Positions 27,367-38,342 of a stretch of DNA of 64,000 nucleotides are shown in pieces (the first letter of the stretch is position 1; each line of letters begins with the position of its first letter). This DNA comes from Burkholderia paludis (GTDB lineage Bacteria; Pseudomonadota; Gammaproteobacteria; Burkholderiales; Burkholderiaceae). The position numbers and the translations under genes were made by a program. The notes below the pieces were generated by a model. The model was given only the letters and a program-made list of their open reading frames with translations, was not told the origin of the DNA and did not search any database. The stretch is from NCBI RefSeq assembly GCF_000732615.1, contig NZ_JPGL01000024.1, forward strand, positions 1-64,000, written 5' to 3'.

Positions 27367-28109
27367 ACGGTGGCGAGGGTACATTCCGCGTGCGCGGGAA
27401 GATCGGCGCGATGCTGGGCCTGTGGATCGTCTGTATCGCGGCGACCGCGCAGGGCGCGCCGCAAGCGAAGCCCGATCCGTCACGCGAGACGCAAGCGGCG
27501 GTCGCCGACTACAACGCGGGCGACTATCGCGCGGCGCTGGTGCAGTTCCACGACGCGGCGGAACGCGGCGACCGTCTCGCGCAATTCAACTACGCGATGA
27601 TGCTGCTGACGGGCGAAGGCGTGACGGCGAACGTCGACGAGGGGCTGCGCTGGCTGAGGCGCGCGGCGGACGCGAACATGTCGCACGCGCAGTACGTGTA
27701 CGGCCGGATGTTCGACGACGGCGAATTCGTCGCGCGCAATCCGGCCGAGGCGCATCGCTGGTTCCTGCGGGCGGCGAAGCAGGGGCATGTGCAGGCCGAG
27801 CTGTCGCTCGCGAACCAGTTCCTCGACGGGCGCGGCACCCCGCGCGACAACCGGCAGGCGTTCGTGTGGTACAAGCAGGCCGCCGACGCGGGCGAGCCGA
27901 CCGCGCAGTACGTGACCGCGTCGTTCTACGAGCGCGGCGGCGACGGCGTCGAGCAGAACCTGAACATCGCGCGCGCGTATTACGCGGCGGCGGCCGCGCA
28001 GGGCGACGAGGCGGCCGGGCTGAAATTCAAGGAGCTGAGTGCGCGGCTGAGGGCGCAGGCGCCGGGCGCAGGTGCGGAGCCGGGCGGGGCGCACGCGCCG
28101 CCGCAGTGA
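27363..28109 (+). CDS. Sel1-like repeat protein, exported
   Basis: Protein of 248 residues with an N-terminal hydrophobic segment (about 15-31, ending in AQGAPQ) that is a probable signal peptide. Four to five Sel1-type TPR-like repeats of about 36 residues follow, with the A-x-Y-x-x-G-x-x-x-x-x-G pattern (AQFNYAMMLLTGEGV, AQYVYGRMFDDGEFV, AELSLANQFLDGRGT). These solenoids mediate protein contacts. It is coupled to the aldolase gene by ATGA overlap, but no functional link is evident. The C-terminal 20 residues are Gly/Pro/Ala-rich. Confidence 0.88.
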   Translation: MNGGEGTFRVRGKIGAMLGLWIVCIAATAQGAPQAKPDPSRETQAAVADYNAGDYRAALVQFHDAAERGDRLAQFNYAMMLLTGEGVTANVDEGLRWLRRAADANMSHAQYVYGRMFDDGEFVARNPAEAHRWFLRAAKQGHVQAELSLANQFLDGRGTPRDNRQAFVWYKQAADAGEPTAQYVTASFYERGGDGVEQNLNIARAYYAAAAAQGDEAAGLKFKELSARLRAQAPGAGAEPGGAHAPPQ

Positions 28110-28148
28110 GCGCCGCCGCGGCGCGCGGGCTTTCGGCAGGCGCCATGG

Positions 28149-28174
28149 AAAAACGGCGCCGGGGCGCCGTTTTC
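28149..28174. terminator. Bidirectional terminator, Sel1 gene / rodA
   Basis: AAAACGGCGCC pairs with GGCGCCGTTTT around a two-base centre. The A-run on one flank and T-run on the other let it serve both converging transcripts (Sel1 gene on plus, rod-shape operon on minus). Confidence 0.88.
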
Positions 28175-28197
28175 TCGCTGCAGTGCGTGCCGCGCGG

Positions 28198-29346
28198 TCA
28201 GCTCTTCATCAGCCGGCGCTGCCGCCCGACGCTCATGATCATTCCGATCGCGATGCCGAGCGTCGTGAGCGCGGTGCCGCCGTAGCTCATGAACGGCAGC
28301 GGCACGCCGACGACCGGCAGCACGCCGCTCACCATCCCGATGTTGACGAACGCATAGACGAAGAACGCGAGCGTGAGCGAGCCCGCGAGCAGGCGGCCGA
28401 ACAGCGTCGCGCCCTGCGCGGCGATGTAGAGCCCGCGCGCGATCAGCGCCATGTACAGCGTCAGCAGCACGAGCCCGCCGACGAGCCCCCATTCTTCCGA
28501 GAACACCGCGAAAATGAAGTCGGTGTGCTTCTCCGGAATGAATTCGAGGTGAGCCTGCGTGCCTTTCAGGTAGCCCTTGCCGAGCACGCCGCCCGAGCCG
28601 ATCGCGATCACGGCCTGGATCGTGTGGAAGCCCTTGCCGAGCGGGTCGGAGGTCGGGTCGAGCAGCGTGCACACGCGGTGCTTCTGGTAGTCGTGCATCA
28701 GCGGCCACTGCACCTCGGGCTGGCAGATGCGCTGCTCGAACACGGCGATCGAGCCGACCGCGATCACGCCCGCGACGAGCACCGGCACGATCAGCTTGAA
28801 CGACAGGCCGGCGAGGTAGATCACGAAGAAGCCGGCCGCGAACACGAGCAGGCCCGTGCCGAGGTCGGGCTGCTTCGCGATCAGCCCGACCGGCACCAGC
28901 AGGATCCCGAACGCGGCGATGAAGTCGTACCAGCGCAGCCCGCCTTCGCGGCGCTGGTAGTACCAGGCAAGCATCAGCGGCGTTGCGATCTTGAGGATCT
29001 CGGACGGCTGGATCACGACGCCGACGTTCAGCCAGCGCTTCGCCCCCTTCTTGGTCATCCCGAACAGCGCGACCGCGACCAGCAGCGCGACCCCGAACGA
29101 GTAGAGCGGGACCGCGAAGCGCATCAGCGTGGTGGGCGGGATGTTCGCGATCACCCACATCAGCACGAACGTCAGCAGGATGTTGCGTAGCTGGTCCTCG
29201 ACGCGGCCCGGCATGTCGATGCTCGCGCTGTACAGCGTGACGATGCCGACGCACATCAGCAGGAACACGATGAGGGCGAGCGGGCGGTCGAAGCCCGCGA
29301 ACATCTGCTTGATCTTGTCGAGCCAGGCGCGCTTGTCGAATTGCAT
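28198..29346 (-). CDS. rodA: Rod-shape peptidoglycan glycosyltransferase RodA
   Basis: SEDS-family membrane enzyme of 382 residues that polymerises lipid II for lateral wall growth with PBP2. About ten transmembrane segments are visible. The conserved SEDS residues are in IAKQPDLGTGLLV (catalytic Asp), IPEKHTDFIFAVFSEEWG and PFMSYGGTALTT. The ATG at 29346 has GGAG just upstream. It is the last gene of mreB-mreC-mreD-mrdA-rodA, 11 bases after mrdA. Confidence 0.97.
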   Translation of the reverse strand: MQFDKRAWLDKIKQMFAGFDRPLALIVFLLMCVGIVTLYSASIDMPGRVEDQLRNILLTFVLMWVIANIPPTTLMRFAVPLYSFGVALLVAVALFGMTKKGAKRWLNVGVVIQPSEILKIATPLMLAWYYQRREGGLRWYDFIAAFGILLVPVGLIAKQPDLGTGLLVFAAGFFVIYLAGLSFKLIVPVLVAGVIAVGSIAVFEQRICQPEVQWPLMHDYQKHRVCTLLDPTSDPLGKGFHTIQAVIAIGSGGVLGKGYLKGTQAHLEFIPEKHTDFIFAVFSEEWGLVGGLVLLTLYMALIARGLYIAAQGATLFGRLLAGSLTLAFFVYAFVNIGMVSGVLPVVGVPLPFMSYGGTALTTLGIAIGMIMSVGRQRRLMKS

Positions 29347-29357
29347 GCCTTTCTCCG

Positions 29358-31643
29358 TTAATGAGCGGTGCCGACGTCCGCCGACTTCGCGGGGGCCGTC
29401 GCACGGTGGGTGTCGTCCCGCGGCGTCGCGACGAGCGGCTGCGCATCGCTGGCCGGCCGGTGGGGCCGGTGCGGGCGCCGGATCGGCGGCAGGCTCGCGG
29501 GCGCCGGCGCGGCGGCGCTGGCGACGGTCGGTGCGGCGGCGTTTGCGCCGGCCGCAGCCGACGCATCGGAGGCCGCCGCGGCCGACGCCGCGTCGATCGC
29601 GCTGGCCGCCGTCGGCACGACGGGTTGCGGCAATGCCGTGAAGCCGGCCGCGACGGCGGCAGGCTTGTTCGCGTCGCCGATCACCGGCGCGTTGATCGGT
29701 TCGGTCGCCGACGCCGCGGCCGCCACGGCTGCGGCCTCGTTCTGCGGGTTCTGGCGGTCGACGAGGTAGAAATCGAGCACGCGGCGCGCGATCGGGCCCG
29801 CGGCCTGTGCGCCCCAGCCGCCGTTCTCGACGATCAGCGCGATCGCGATCTGCGGATGGTCGACCGGTGCGTACGCGATGAACAGCGCGTGGTCGCGCAG
29901 GTGCTCGGCGAGCAGGTGGCCCTTGTAGTTGCCGCCCTGCAGCGAGAACACCTGCGCGGTGCCGGTCTTGCCGGCCGCGAGGTACTGCGCGCCGCGGAAC
30001 ACCTTGTAGGCGGTGCCGGACGGGTTCTCGACCACGTTTTCCATCCCGCGCTTCACGACGTCGAGGTCGGCCTGCTTGTACGGCAGCACGTCGCTTTCCT
30101 TCGGCACGGTCAGGCGGCGGCCGCGCGTGATCGGATCCTCGATTTCCTTCACGAGGTGGGGCTTCATCACGATGCCGTTGTTCGCGAGCGTCGCGGTCGC
30201 GTGCGCGAGCTGCAGGATCGTGAACGAGTTGTAGCCCTGGCCGATCCCGAGGCTGATCGTCTCGCCGTCGAACCACTTCTGTTGCGCCGCCTTCTTGAAC
30301 GCCTTCTTCTTCCAGTCGGTCGACGGCAGGATCCCGCGCGCCTCGCCCTGGATGTCGATCCCGGTGATCTGGCCGAAGCCGAGCGGTTTCATGAAATTCG
30401 CGATCGCGTTCACGCCGAGGTCGCGCGCGAGCATGTAGAAGTAGGTGTCGTTCGACACCATGATCGCCTTGTTCATGTCGACCCAGCCCTGGCCCGAGCG
30501 CACGTCGTTGCGGAACGTGTGGCCGCCGAACGTGAAGTAGCCGGGGTCCTGGAAGCCCCAGCCCGGCGTGCGCTTGCCGAGCGTCAGGCCCGCGAGCGCC
30601 ATGAACGGCTTGTACGTCGAGCCGGGCGGATAGGTGCCGTGCAGCGGGCGGTTCAGCAGCGGCTTGTCGGGCGAGTTGTTCAGCTCGTCCCAGGTCTGCT
30701 GGTCGATGCCGTCGACGAACGAATTCGGGTCGAAGCTCGGCGACGACACGAACGCGAGCACGTCGCCCGTCTTCGGCTCGATCGCGACGAGCGCGCCGCG
30801 CTTGCCGGCGAACGCCTGCTCGGCGACCTGCTGCAGCCCGATGTCGAGCGACAGCACGAGGTTGTTGCCGGGCGTCGCCTGCGTGCGCGACAGCGTGCGC
30901 ACGGGCCGGCCGCCGGCCGTCACCTCGACTTCCTCGAAGCCCGTCAGCCCGTGCAGCTCGGTCTCGTAGCTCTGCTCGACGCCGATCTTGCCGATGTAGT
31001 CGGTGCCCTTGTAGTTGTTCGCGTCGCGGCGCGGATCGTAGTTTTCCTGGTCGCTGTCGTTGTCGTCGCTCATTGCGTCGATGCGATCCTGGTCGCGCTT
31101 CGAGATCCGGCCGATGTAGCCGATCACGTGCGCGGCGGTCATGCCGAGCGGGTATTGACGGAACAGCCGCGCGCGCACGTCGACGCCGGGGAAGCGGAAG
31201 CGCTGCGCGGTGAAGCGCGCGACTTCCTCGTCGGTGAGGCGTGTGCGGATCGGCAGGCTCTCGAAATTCTTCGAGTCTTCCTGCAGTTTCTTGAAGCGGC
31301 GGCGGTCGCGTGCGTCGATCGGGATGATCTCGGACAGCTTGTCGATCGTGTTGTCGAGCGTGTCGTCGAGCTTCGACGGCGTGATTTCCAGCGTGTAGGC
31401 CGAGTAGTTCTTCGCGAGGATCACGCCGTTGCGGTCGGTGATGATCCCGCGGTTCGGCACGATCGGGGCGACCGAGATGCGGTTTTCCTCGGCCTGCAGC
31501 GCGTATTTGCCGTGCTGCATCAACTGCAGGTAGAAGAAGCGGCTCGCGAGCAGCCCGAAGCAGACGAACACGAACACGCCCGCCGCCGCGACGCGCAGGC
31601 GGAACTTCGAGAGCTGCTGTTGGGTGTCGTTGAATTCGGTCAT
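29358..31643 (-). CDS. mrdA: Penicillin-binding protein 2
   Basis: Elongation-specific transpeptidase of 761 residues that crosslinks new peptidoglycan alongside RodA. A single N-terminal transmembrane helix (about 18-40) is followed by the dimerisation/pedestal domain and the transpeptidase domain. The active-site serine is in PPGSTYKP (SxxK), SND is the second motif and AAGKTGTAQ the third (KTG). About 110 C-terminal residues rich in Ala, Pro and Arg extend beyond the usual length (E. coli about 630) and look disordered. It lies between mreD and rodA. Confidence 0.97.
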   Translation of the reverse strand: MTEFNDTQQQLSKFRLRVAAAGVFVFVCFGLLASRFFYLQLMQHGKYALQAEENRISVAPIVPNRGIITDRNGVILAKNYSAYTLEITPSKLDDTLDNTIDKLSEIIPIDARDRRRFKKLQEDSKNFESLPIRTRLTDEEVARFTAQRFRFPGVDVRARLFRQYPLGMTAAHVIGYIGRISKRDQDRIDAMSDDNDSDQENYDPRRDANNYKGTDYIGKIGVEQSYETELHGLTGFEEVEVTAGGRPVRTLSRTQATPGNNLVLSLDIGLQQVAEQAFAGKRGALVAIEPKTGDVLAFVSSPSFDPNSFVDGIDQQTWDELNNSPDKPLLNRPLHGTYPPGSTYKPFMALAGLTLGKRTPGWGFQDPGYFTFGGHTFRNDVRSGQGWVDMNKAIMVSNDTYFYMLARDLGVNAIANFMKPLGFGQITGIDIQGEARGILPSTDWKKKAFKKAAQQKWFDGETISLGIGQGYNSFTILQLAHATATLANNGIVMKPHLVKEIEDPITRGRRLTVPKESDVLPYKQADLDVVKRGMENVVENPSGTAYKVFRGAQYLAAGKTGTAQVFSLQGGNYKGHLLAEHLRDHALFIAYAPVDHPQIAIALIVENGGWGAQAAGPIARRVLDFYLVDRQNPQNEAAAVAAAASATEPINAPVIGDANKPAAVAAGFTALPQPVVPTAASAIDAASAAAASDASAAAGANAAAPTVASAAAPAPASLPPIRRPHRPHRPASDAQPLVATPRDDTHRATAPAKSADVGTAH

Positions 31644-31748
31644 GCGATTAGGGGCAATCTGACCCGCGCGCGGGCGGGCGAGGCGCCGCCCCGGAGCGCG
31701 GCGCGCGGCGGGCGTGGGGGCGGCGGGTATTCAAGGCGGGCCCCGGGC

Positions 31749-32261
31749 TCAGATGGGGCGCGTATCGTCCGGATCGACCGGGCGGCGCTGCGGCATCAGC
31801 AGCAGGTGGCTGGCGATCGGCCACAGCGCGGCCTCGACGAAGCCGTCGACCAGGTAGCGCCAGCCCGGGAACGCCGCGCCCATCAGGAGGCGGATCACGA
31901 ACGGCACGAGCTGCGCGACCACCAGCAGCGGCGTGACATACAGCACCTGCACGCCGATCGGCATCCACAGCACGCGGCGGTGGATCGTGATCGCGCCGTA
32001 CGACAGCAGCGTATAGGCGAGCGCGTGCTCGCCGAGCAGCCCCGCGTCATGCACGTCCATCAGGATGCCGAGCGCGAACGCGACGCCCATCCCGACCTTG
32101 CGCGGCTGGTGGATGTTCCAGAACAGCAGCACGAGCGCGACGAAATCGGGCACGCCGGGCAGGCGGCCCCACGGCATCAGGTTCAACAGGAACGCGGCGG
32201 CGAGGCTGAAGACGATGAAGTACGGATTGACCGGCTGCAGGATGTATTGCGGGCGGTTCAT
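31749..32261 (-). CDS. mreD: Rod-shape determining protein MreD
   Basis: Inner-membrane protein of 170 residues with about five transmembrane segments, part of the elongasome scaffold with MreC and MreB. It opens with MNRPQYILQPVNPYFIVFSL and contains PDFVALVLLFWNIHQP, typical of MreD. The start overlaps the mreC stop by four bases, so the two are translationally coupled. The protein is identified by context as much as sequence, since MreD is poorly conserved. Confidence 0.95.
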   Translation of the reverse strand: MNRPQYILQPVNPYFIVFSLAAAFLLNLMPWGRLPGVPDFVALVLLFWNIHQPRKVGMGVAFALGILMDVHDAGLLGEHALAYTLLSYGAITIHRRVLWMPIGVQVLYVTPLLVVAQLVPFVIRLLMGAAFPGWRYLVDGFVEAALWPIASHLLLMPQRRPVDPDDTRPI

Positions 32262-33307
32262 CGCTGGGCTCCTGGTTGCCCGGCCGCGGGCTTCGCGGAT
32301 GCGGCGGCGGGTTTGGCCGGAGCGGCGGGCGCGGCGGGCGCGGGTTTCGCGCCGGCGGCCGGCTTCGCGTTCGCGTCGGCCTTGTCGCCCTTGGCGGCGG
32401 CTTTCGCGCCCTTCTTGCCGCCCTTCGCGTTCTTGTCGGCGGCCGGATCGGGTTCGGCGGGACGCGGCGGGATGTCGTTCTGGTAATGCAGCACCAGCAT
32501 CTGGCGCGCACCGCGTACGGCGGCGACCGGCGCGCAGGTCACGCGCGCGAACGCGGTATCGGCGAGCTTGTCGACGCGCGCGACCTTCGCGACCGGCAGG
32601 CCGGGCGGGTAGACGCCGTCGAGGCCGCTCGTGACGAGCTCGTCGCCGGCGACGAGATCCGCGCTCGTCGGCACGAAGCGCAGGTCGAGCGAATCGCCCT
32701 TCGGCGTGCCGTAGATCACGCTGCGCAGGCCGGTGCGCAGCACCTGCACGGGAATCGCGAGATCGCGGTCGGTGATGAGCGTGACCTCGGACTGCAGCGG
32801 GAACACGCGCGTGACCTGGCCGACCACGCCATCCTCGCTGACGACGGGCGAGCCGTTCTGGATGCCTTGCTGCGAACCTTGCCCGACGACGATTTTCTGC
32901 GTGAACGGATCGCTGGTGTCGTACTGGATCTCGACCGGCGTCGATTGCGTCGCGATGTGCTGGCGCAGCTCGAGCACCGCGCGCAAGTGCATGTTTTCCT
33001 GCGCGAGCACGGCGGCCTGGTTGGCCTGCGTGGACAGTTGCAGGTTGCGCTTGCGCAGCGCGTCGTTGTCGTGGCGTAGCGATGCGCCGGTGACGGCGAT
33101 GTCGGCCGCGCCCATGAACAGGTCGCGCGGCACGAGCGCTGCGCGCTGCAGCGGATAGAGCACGGTGCCGAGCACGCCCCGGACGATTTCGAGCGTGCTG
33201 AAGCGCGCGTCCGATACGAGGAGCGCGATCGCGAGGGCAACGAAGAAGATGAGCCGCGCGAGCGCGGGCGGACCTTGCTTGAAGAGGGGCGGCGGACTGT
33301 ATTCCAT
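32258..33307 (-). CDS. mreC: Rod-shape determining protein MreC
   Basis: Periplasmic scaffold of 349 residues anchored by one N-terminal helix (about 18-38). A coiled coil follows (about 65-110, with DNDALRKRNLQLS and QENMHLRAVLELR), then the beta-barrel pair with GSPVVSEDGVVGQVTRV. The last 75 residues are a Pro/Ala/Lys-rich low-complexity tail, longer than in E. coli. MreC connects MreB filaments to PBP2. It lies between mreB (about 120 bases upstream) and mreD. Confidence 0.96.
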   Translation of the reverse strand: MEYSPPPLFKQGPPALARLIFFVALAIALLVSDARFSTLEIVRGVLGTVLYPLQRAALVPRDLFMGAADIAVTGASLRHDNDALRKRNLQLSTQANQAAVLAQENMHLRAVLELRQHIATQSTPVEIQYDTSDPFTQKIVVGQGSQQGIQNGSPVVSEDGVVGQVTRVFPLQSEVTLITDRDLAIPVQVLRTGLRSVIYGTPKGDSLDLRFVPTSADLVAGDELVTSGLDGVYPPGLPVAKVARVDKLADTAFARVTCAPVAAVRGARQMLVLHYQNDIPPRPAEPDPAADKNAKGGKKGAKAAAKGDKADANAKPAAGAKPAPAAPAAPAKPAAASAKPAAGQPGAQR

Positions 33308-33430
33308 GGTCGGCGCCGGGCGCTGTGATCGGTTAAATGATGCTCAGACGCGCAAACGGCGCGGCGGTTCGTTCTGAACGAGCGATCCGGCCACGCCGCG
33401 GGTGCGTCATGTCAAGAAACTGCTAGACGA

Positions 33431-34474
<1,044 letters not shown>

Positions 34475-34841
34475 TCAGAATCCTGTTTCGCTCTGGGCCG
34501 GCCCTGGATAGCGAGCGCTGAGGGCGGCAGCGGAAAAAATAACAGCCTCGGGAAGCGTGGCGGAAGCGGCCGCCGCGGCGCACGAAGCTGCGAGTGATGT
34601 CTACCGGGGATCGCACGAAGCACGCACGGCTTGCCGAAGCGGGGCGAAACGGTGCGGGAAAAGGCTGCCGGGTTTGGGTCGAACGCGTAATGATACCTTA
34701 TAATTTCACGGTATTTGAATCGAAACGGGCGGTATTTTTGCCGCTTCGGTCCCGATTTTTGAGGGTGGGATCGCACCCTCCAACCCCCCGCCGCAGTGCA
34801 GCTTTCGATGCATTGCGCAGCCTTGTTTTTCCGGTGATCGC
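34475..34841. other. Divergent intergenic region, mreB / gatC
   Basis: 367 noncoding bases that must carry the mreB operon promoter on minus and the gatC promoter on plus. The right half is AT-richer than the local average and contains the gatC -10 described separately. No gene or conserved RNA is recognised. Confidence 0.5.
34699..34704 (+). promoter_or_regulatory. Candidate -10 box for gatCAB
   Basis: A consensus TATAAT in a local AT-rich stretch about 140 bases before gatC. The best -35 match (TTGGGT, 34674-34679) is weak and 19 bases away, so the promoter assignment is tentative. Confidence 0.5.
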
Positions 34842-35141
34842 ATGGCCCTGACCCTGACCGATGTGAAACGCATCGCGCACCTGGCGCGACTCGAAATGGC
34901 CGACGCCGACGCCGAGCACATGCTCGGCCAGCTCAACGAATTCTTCGGCCTCGTCGAGCGGATGCAGGCGGTCGACACCGCCGGCATCGCGCCGCTCGCC
35001 CACCCGATCGAACAGATCCAGGAAGTCGCGCAGCGCCTGCGCGACGACGCCGTGACGGAAGTTGTCAATCGCGACGACAACCAGCGTCCGGCGCCGGCCG
35101 TCCAGGACGGCCTCTATCTCGTGCCGAAGGTGATCGAGTAA
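34842..35141 (+). CDS. gatC: Asp/Glu-tRNA amidotransferase subunit C
   Basis: Small 99-residue subunit that wraps around and stabilises GatA in the GatCAB complex. It opens with the family signature [15 protein letters not shown] and ends [11 protein letters not shown]. GatCAB converts misacylated Asp-tRNA(Asn) and Glu-tRNA(Gln) to the amides. It begins a gatC-gatA-gatB operon, divergent from mreB. Confidence 0.96.
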   Translation: MALTLTDVKRIAHLARLEMADADAEHMLGQLNEFFGLVERMQAVDTAGIAPLAHPIEQIQEVAQRLRDDAVTEVVNRDDNQRPAPAVQDGLYLVPKVIE

Positions 35142-35207
35142 GCATTCGACGACAAGCGCGCCGGCCTCGCGCCGCGCGCGACCCAGAATTCCCAGGAAAA
35201 CCACTCA

Positions 35208-36698
35208 ATGCACGCAAAAAGCCTGACCGAACTGCGCGCCGCGCTCGCCGCCAAGGAATGCTCGGCCGTCGAGCTCGCGCAGCTCTACCTGAAACGGATC
35301 GACGCCGCGCGCGACCTGAACGCGTTCGTCCACGTCGATGCCGACCTGACCCTCGCGCAGGCGAAAGCCGCCGACGCCGAACTCGCGCGCGGCGCGGGCG
35401 GCGCGCTGACCGGCCTGCCGATCGCGCACAAGGATGTCTTCGTCACGCGCGGCTGGCACTCGACCGCCGGCTCGAAGATGCTCGCGAACTACGCGAGCCC
35501 GTTCGACGCGACCGTCGTCGCCCGCCTGCAGGCGGCCGGCATGGTCACGCTCGGCAAGACCAACATGGACGAGTTCGCGATGGGCTCGTCGAACGAGAAT
35601 TCGGCGTTCGGCGCGGTGAAGAACCCGTGGGACACGAACGCCGTGCCGGGCGGCAGCTCGGGCGGCAGCTCGGCCGCCGTCGCCGCGCGCCTCGCGCCGG
35701 CCGCGACCGGCACCGACACCGGCGGCTCGATCCGCCAGCCCGCGTCGTTCGCGGGCGTGACGGGCATCAAGCCGACCTACGGCCGCGTGTCGCGCTACGG
35801 GATGATCGCGTTCGCTTCGTCGCTCGACCAGGGCGGCCCGATGGCGCAAAGCGCGTCCGACTGCGCGCTGCTGCTGAACGCGATGGCCGGCTTCGACGAG
35901 CGCGACTCGACGAGCCTCGAGCGCGACGACGAGGATTTCACGCGCCACCTCGGCCAGCCGTGGGTGGCGGGCAACGACGCGGGCAAGCCGCTCGCGGGCC
36001 TGCGCATCGGCCTGCCGAACGAGTATTTCGGCGACGGCCTCGCCGACGACGTGCGCGCGACGATCGACGCGGCGCTGAAGCAGTACGAGGCGCTCGGCGC
36101 GACGCTCGTGCCGGTGTCGCTGCCGAAGACCGAGCTGTCGATCCCGGTGTATTACGTGATCGCGCCGGCGGAAGCCTCGTCGAACCTGTCGCGTTTCGAT
36201 GGCGTGCGCTTCGGCCACCGCGCCGCGCAGTACGGCGACCTGCTCGACATGTACAAGAAGTCGCGCGCCGAAGGCTTCGGCCCCGAGGTGAAGCGCCGGA
36301 TTCTGGTCGGCGCCTACGTGCTGTCGCACGGCTACTACGACGCGTACTACCTGCAGGCGCAGAAGATCCGCCGCATCATCGCGAACGATTTCCAGGAGGC
36401 GTTCAAGTCCTGCGACGTGATCATGGGCCCGGCGTCGCCGACGGTCGCATGGGATCTCGGCGCGAAGGGCGACGATCCGGTGGCGATGTATCTGGCCGAC
36501 ATCTACACGCTGTCGGTGAGCCTCGCCGGCCTGCCCGGCATGAGCGTGCCGTGCGGTTTCGGCGCGGGCGCGAACGCGAAGCGCCCGGTCGGCCTGCAGA
36601 TCATCGGCAACTATTTCAACGAAGCCCGGATGCTGCAGGTCGCCGACGCGTTCCAGCGCGCGACCGACTGGCACAAGCAAGTTCCGGCGGGGGTGTAA
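35208..36698 (+). CDS. gatA: Asp/Glu-tRNA amidotransferase subunit A
   Basis: Amidase-signature glutaminase of 496 residues that releases ammonia from glutamine for GatB. The Ser-cisSer-Lys triad is visible: Lys in [13 protein letters not shown] (about 76), cis-Ser in [13 protein letters not shown] and nucleophile Ser in [12 protein letters not shown]. It lies 66 bases after gatC and 2 bases before gatB. Confidence 0.97.
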   Translation: MHAKSLTELRAALAAKECSAVELAQLYLKRIDAARDLNAFVHVDADLTLAQAKAADAELARGAGGALTGLPIAHKDVFVTRGWHSTAGSKMLANYASPFDATVVARLQAAGMVTLGKTNMDEFAMGSSNENSAFGAVKNPWDTNAVPGGSSGGSSAAVAARLAPAATGTDTGGSIRQPASFAGVTGIKPTYGRVSRYGMIAFASSLDQGGPMAQSASDCALLLNAMAGFDERDSTSLERDDEDFTRHLGQPWVAGNDAGKPLAGLRIGLPNEYFGDGLADDVRATIDAALKQYEALGATLVPVSLPKTELSIPVYYVIAPAEASSNLSRFDGVRFGHRAAQYGDLLDMYKKSRAEGFGPEVKRRILVGAYVLSHGYYDAYYLQAQKIRRIIANDFQEAFKSCDVIMGPASPTVAWDLGAKGDDPVAMYLADIYTLSVSLAGLPGMSVPCGFGAGANAKRPVGLQIIGNYFNEARMLQVADAFQRATDWHKQVPAGV

Positions 36699-36700
36699 GC

Positions 36701-38173
36701 ATGACTCAATGGGAAGTCGTTATCGGTCTCGAGACGCACGCGCAACTGTCGACCGTCTCGAAGATTTTCTCGGGCGCGCCGACGCAGTTCGGCGCCGAGC
36801 CGAACACGCAGGCATGCCCGGTCGACCTGGCGCTGCCGGGCGTGCTGCCGGTGCTGAACCGCGGCGCGGTCGAGCGGGCGATCCGCTTCGGCCTCGCGAT
36901 CGGCTCGACCATCGCGCCGCGCAGCATCTTCGCGCGCAAGAATTACTTCTACCCGGATCTGCCGAAGGGCTATCAGATCAGCCAGTACGAGATTCCGGTC
37001 GTGCAGGGCGGCCAGATCACGATCCAGGTGCCCGCCAACGAAAAGGCCGGCAAGGAAGCGTACGAGAAGACGGTCAACCTGACCCGCGCGCACCTCGAGG
37101 AAGACGCAGGCAAGTCGCTGCATGAAGACTTCGCCGGGATGACGGGGATCGACCTGAACCGCGCGGGCACGCCGCTGCTCGAGATCGTCACCGAGCCGGA
37201 AATGCGCAGCGCGGCCGAGGCCGTGGCCTATGCGAAGGCGCTGCACGGGCTCGTCGTGTGGCTCGGCATCTGCGACGGCAACATGCAGGAAGGCTCGTTC
37301 CGCTGCGACGCGAACGTGTCGGTGCGCCCGGTCGGCCAGGAGAAGTTCGGCACGCGCGCGGAGATCAAGAACCTGAACTCGTTCCGGTTCCTCGAGGAAG
37401 CGATCAACTACGAAGTGCGCCGCCAGATCGAACTGATCGAGGACGGCGGCGAGGTCGTGCAGGAAACGCGCCTCTATGATCCGGACAAGCGCGAGACGCG
37501 TTCGATGCGCAGCAAGGAAGACGCGCACGACTACCGCTACTTCCCCGACCCCGACCTGATGCCGCTCGTGATCGGCCAGGACTGGATCGAGCGCGTGCAG
37601 TCCGGGATGCCCGAGCTGCCGGCCGCGATGCAGCAGCGTTTCGTCGAGCAGTACGGCGTGTCCGCGTACGACGCGGGCGTGCTGACGTCGAGCAAGGCGA
37701 TGGCCGCGTACTTCGAATCCGTGGTCGCGAAGGCTGGCGCGGCGAACGCGAAGATCGCCGCGAACTGGCTGATGGGCGACGTATCGTCGCAGCTGAACCG
37801 CGACGGCATCGAGATCGACGCGATCCCGGTGTCGGCGGCCCAGCTCGCGCTCGTGCTGCGGCGCATCGCCGACGGCACGATCTCGAACAAGATCGCGAAG
37901 GAAATCTTCGCGACGATCTGGGACGAGAAGGCGGACGACGAAGGCGCGGCCGACCGCATCATCGACGCGAAGGGCCTGAAGCAGATCTCCGACACCGGCG
38001 CGCTGGAAGCGATCATCGACGAGGTGCTCGCGGCGAACGCGAAGTCGGTCGAGGAATTCCGCGCGGGCAAGGAGAAGGCGTTCAACGCGCTGATCGGCCA
38101 GGCGATGAAGGCGACCAAGGGCAAGGCGAACCCGCAGCAGGTGAACGAGCTGCTGAAGAAGAAGCTCGGCTGA
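36701..38173 (+). CDS. gatB: Asp/Glu-tRNA amidotransferase subunit B
   Basis: Kinase/amidotransferase subunit of 490 residues that activates the misacylated aminoacyl group with ATP and adds ammonia. It opens [15 protein letters not shown], contains [18 protein letters not shown] and [12 protein letters not shown], and ends with the YqeY-like C-terminal helical domain that holds the tRNA (about 340-490). The ATG at 36701 follows the gatA stop by two bases. Confidence 0.97.
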   Translation: MTQWEVVIGLETHAQLSTVSKIFSGAPTQFGAEPNTQACPVDLALPGVLPVLNRGAVERAIRFGLAIGSTIAPRSIFARKNYFYPDLPKGYQISQYEIPVVQGGQITIQVPANEKAGKEAYEKTVNLTRAHLEEDAGKSLHEDFAGMTGIDLNRAGTPLLEIVTEPEMRSAAEAVAYAKALHGLVVWLGICDGNMQEGSFRCDANVSVRPVGQEKFGTRAEIKNLNSFRFLEEAINYEVRRQIELIEDGGEVVQETRLYDPDKRETRSMRSKEDAHDYRYFPDPDLMPLVIGQDWIERVQSGMPELPAAMQQRFVEQYGVSAYDAGVLTSSKAMAAYFESVVAKAGAANAKIAANWLMGDVSSQLNRDGIEIDAIPVSAAQLALVLRRIADGTISNKIAKEIFATIWDEKADDEGAADRIIDAKGLKQISDTGALEAIIDEVLAANAKSVEEFRAGKEKAFNALIGQAMKATKGKANPQQVNELLKKKLG

Positions 38174-38203
38174 GCATGACCGCGCGTGCGAACCGCGCTT
38201 GAC

Positions 38204-38240
38204 GACGGGCCGCCCCGAAGCAGTTCGGGGCGGCCCGTTG
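38204..38240 (+). terminator. Terminator-like hairpin after gatB
   Basis: A 14-base GC-rich stem CGGGCCGCCCCGAA / TTCGGGGCGGCCCG (38206-38219 with 38224-38237) with a GCAG loop. Only a short T content follows, so it may act as a strong pause or processing barrier rather than a textbook terminator. Confidence 0.7.
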
Positions 38241-38247
38241 CATTGAA

Positions 38248-38321
38248 GGGTGCGTTATCGTATGCACCCCGGGGTCTGTTCACATAGGCGGCACATGTGC
38301 GTTCCCTATGTAAACAGACCC
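38248..38321. repeat. Tandem inverted repeats upstream of ppk2
   Basis: Two structures in series. The first pairs GGGTGC (38248-38253) with GCACCC (38264-38269). The second pairs GGGTCTGTT (38272-38280) with AACAGACCC (38313-38321) and, after one mismatch, ACATAGG (38282-38288) with CCTATGT (38305-38311). The latter encloses the palindrome GCACATGTGC (38291-38300). The 12-base core GGGTCTGTTCAC recurs at 42353-42364. It could be a mobile-type repeat, a regulator site or a leader hairpin. Confidence 0.75.
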
Positions 38322-38342
38322 AAGCTTCCAACGGAGGAACGA

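Noticed and set aside
29361-32486. 1041-codon open frame antisense to mrdA, mreD and mreC
   Set aside because: Covers several genuine genes on the opposite strand, including catalytic motifs of PBP2; no features of its own.
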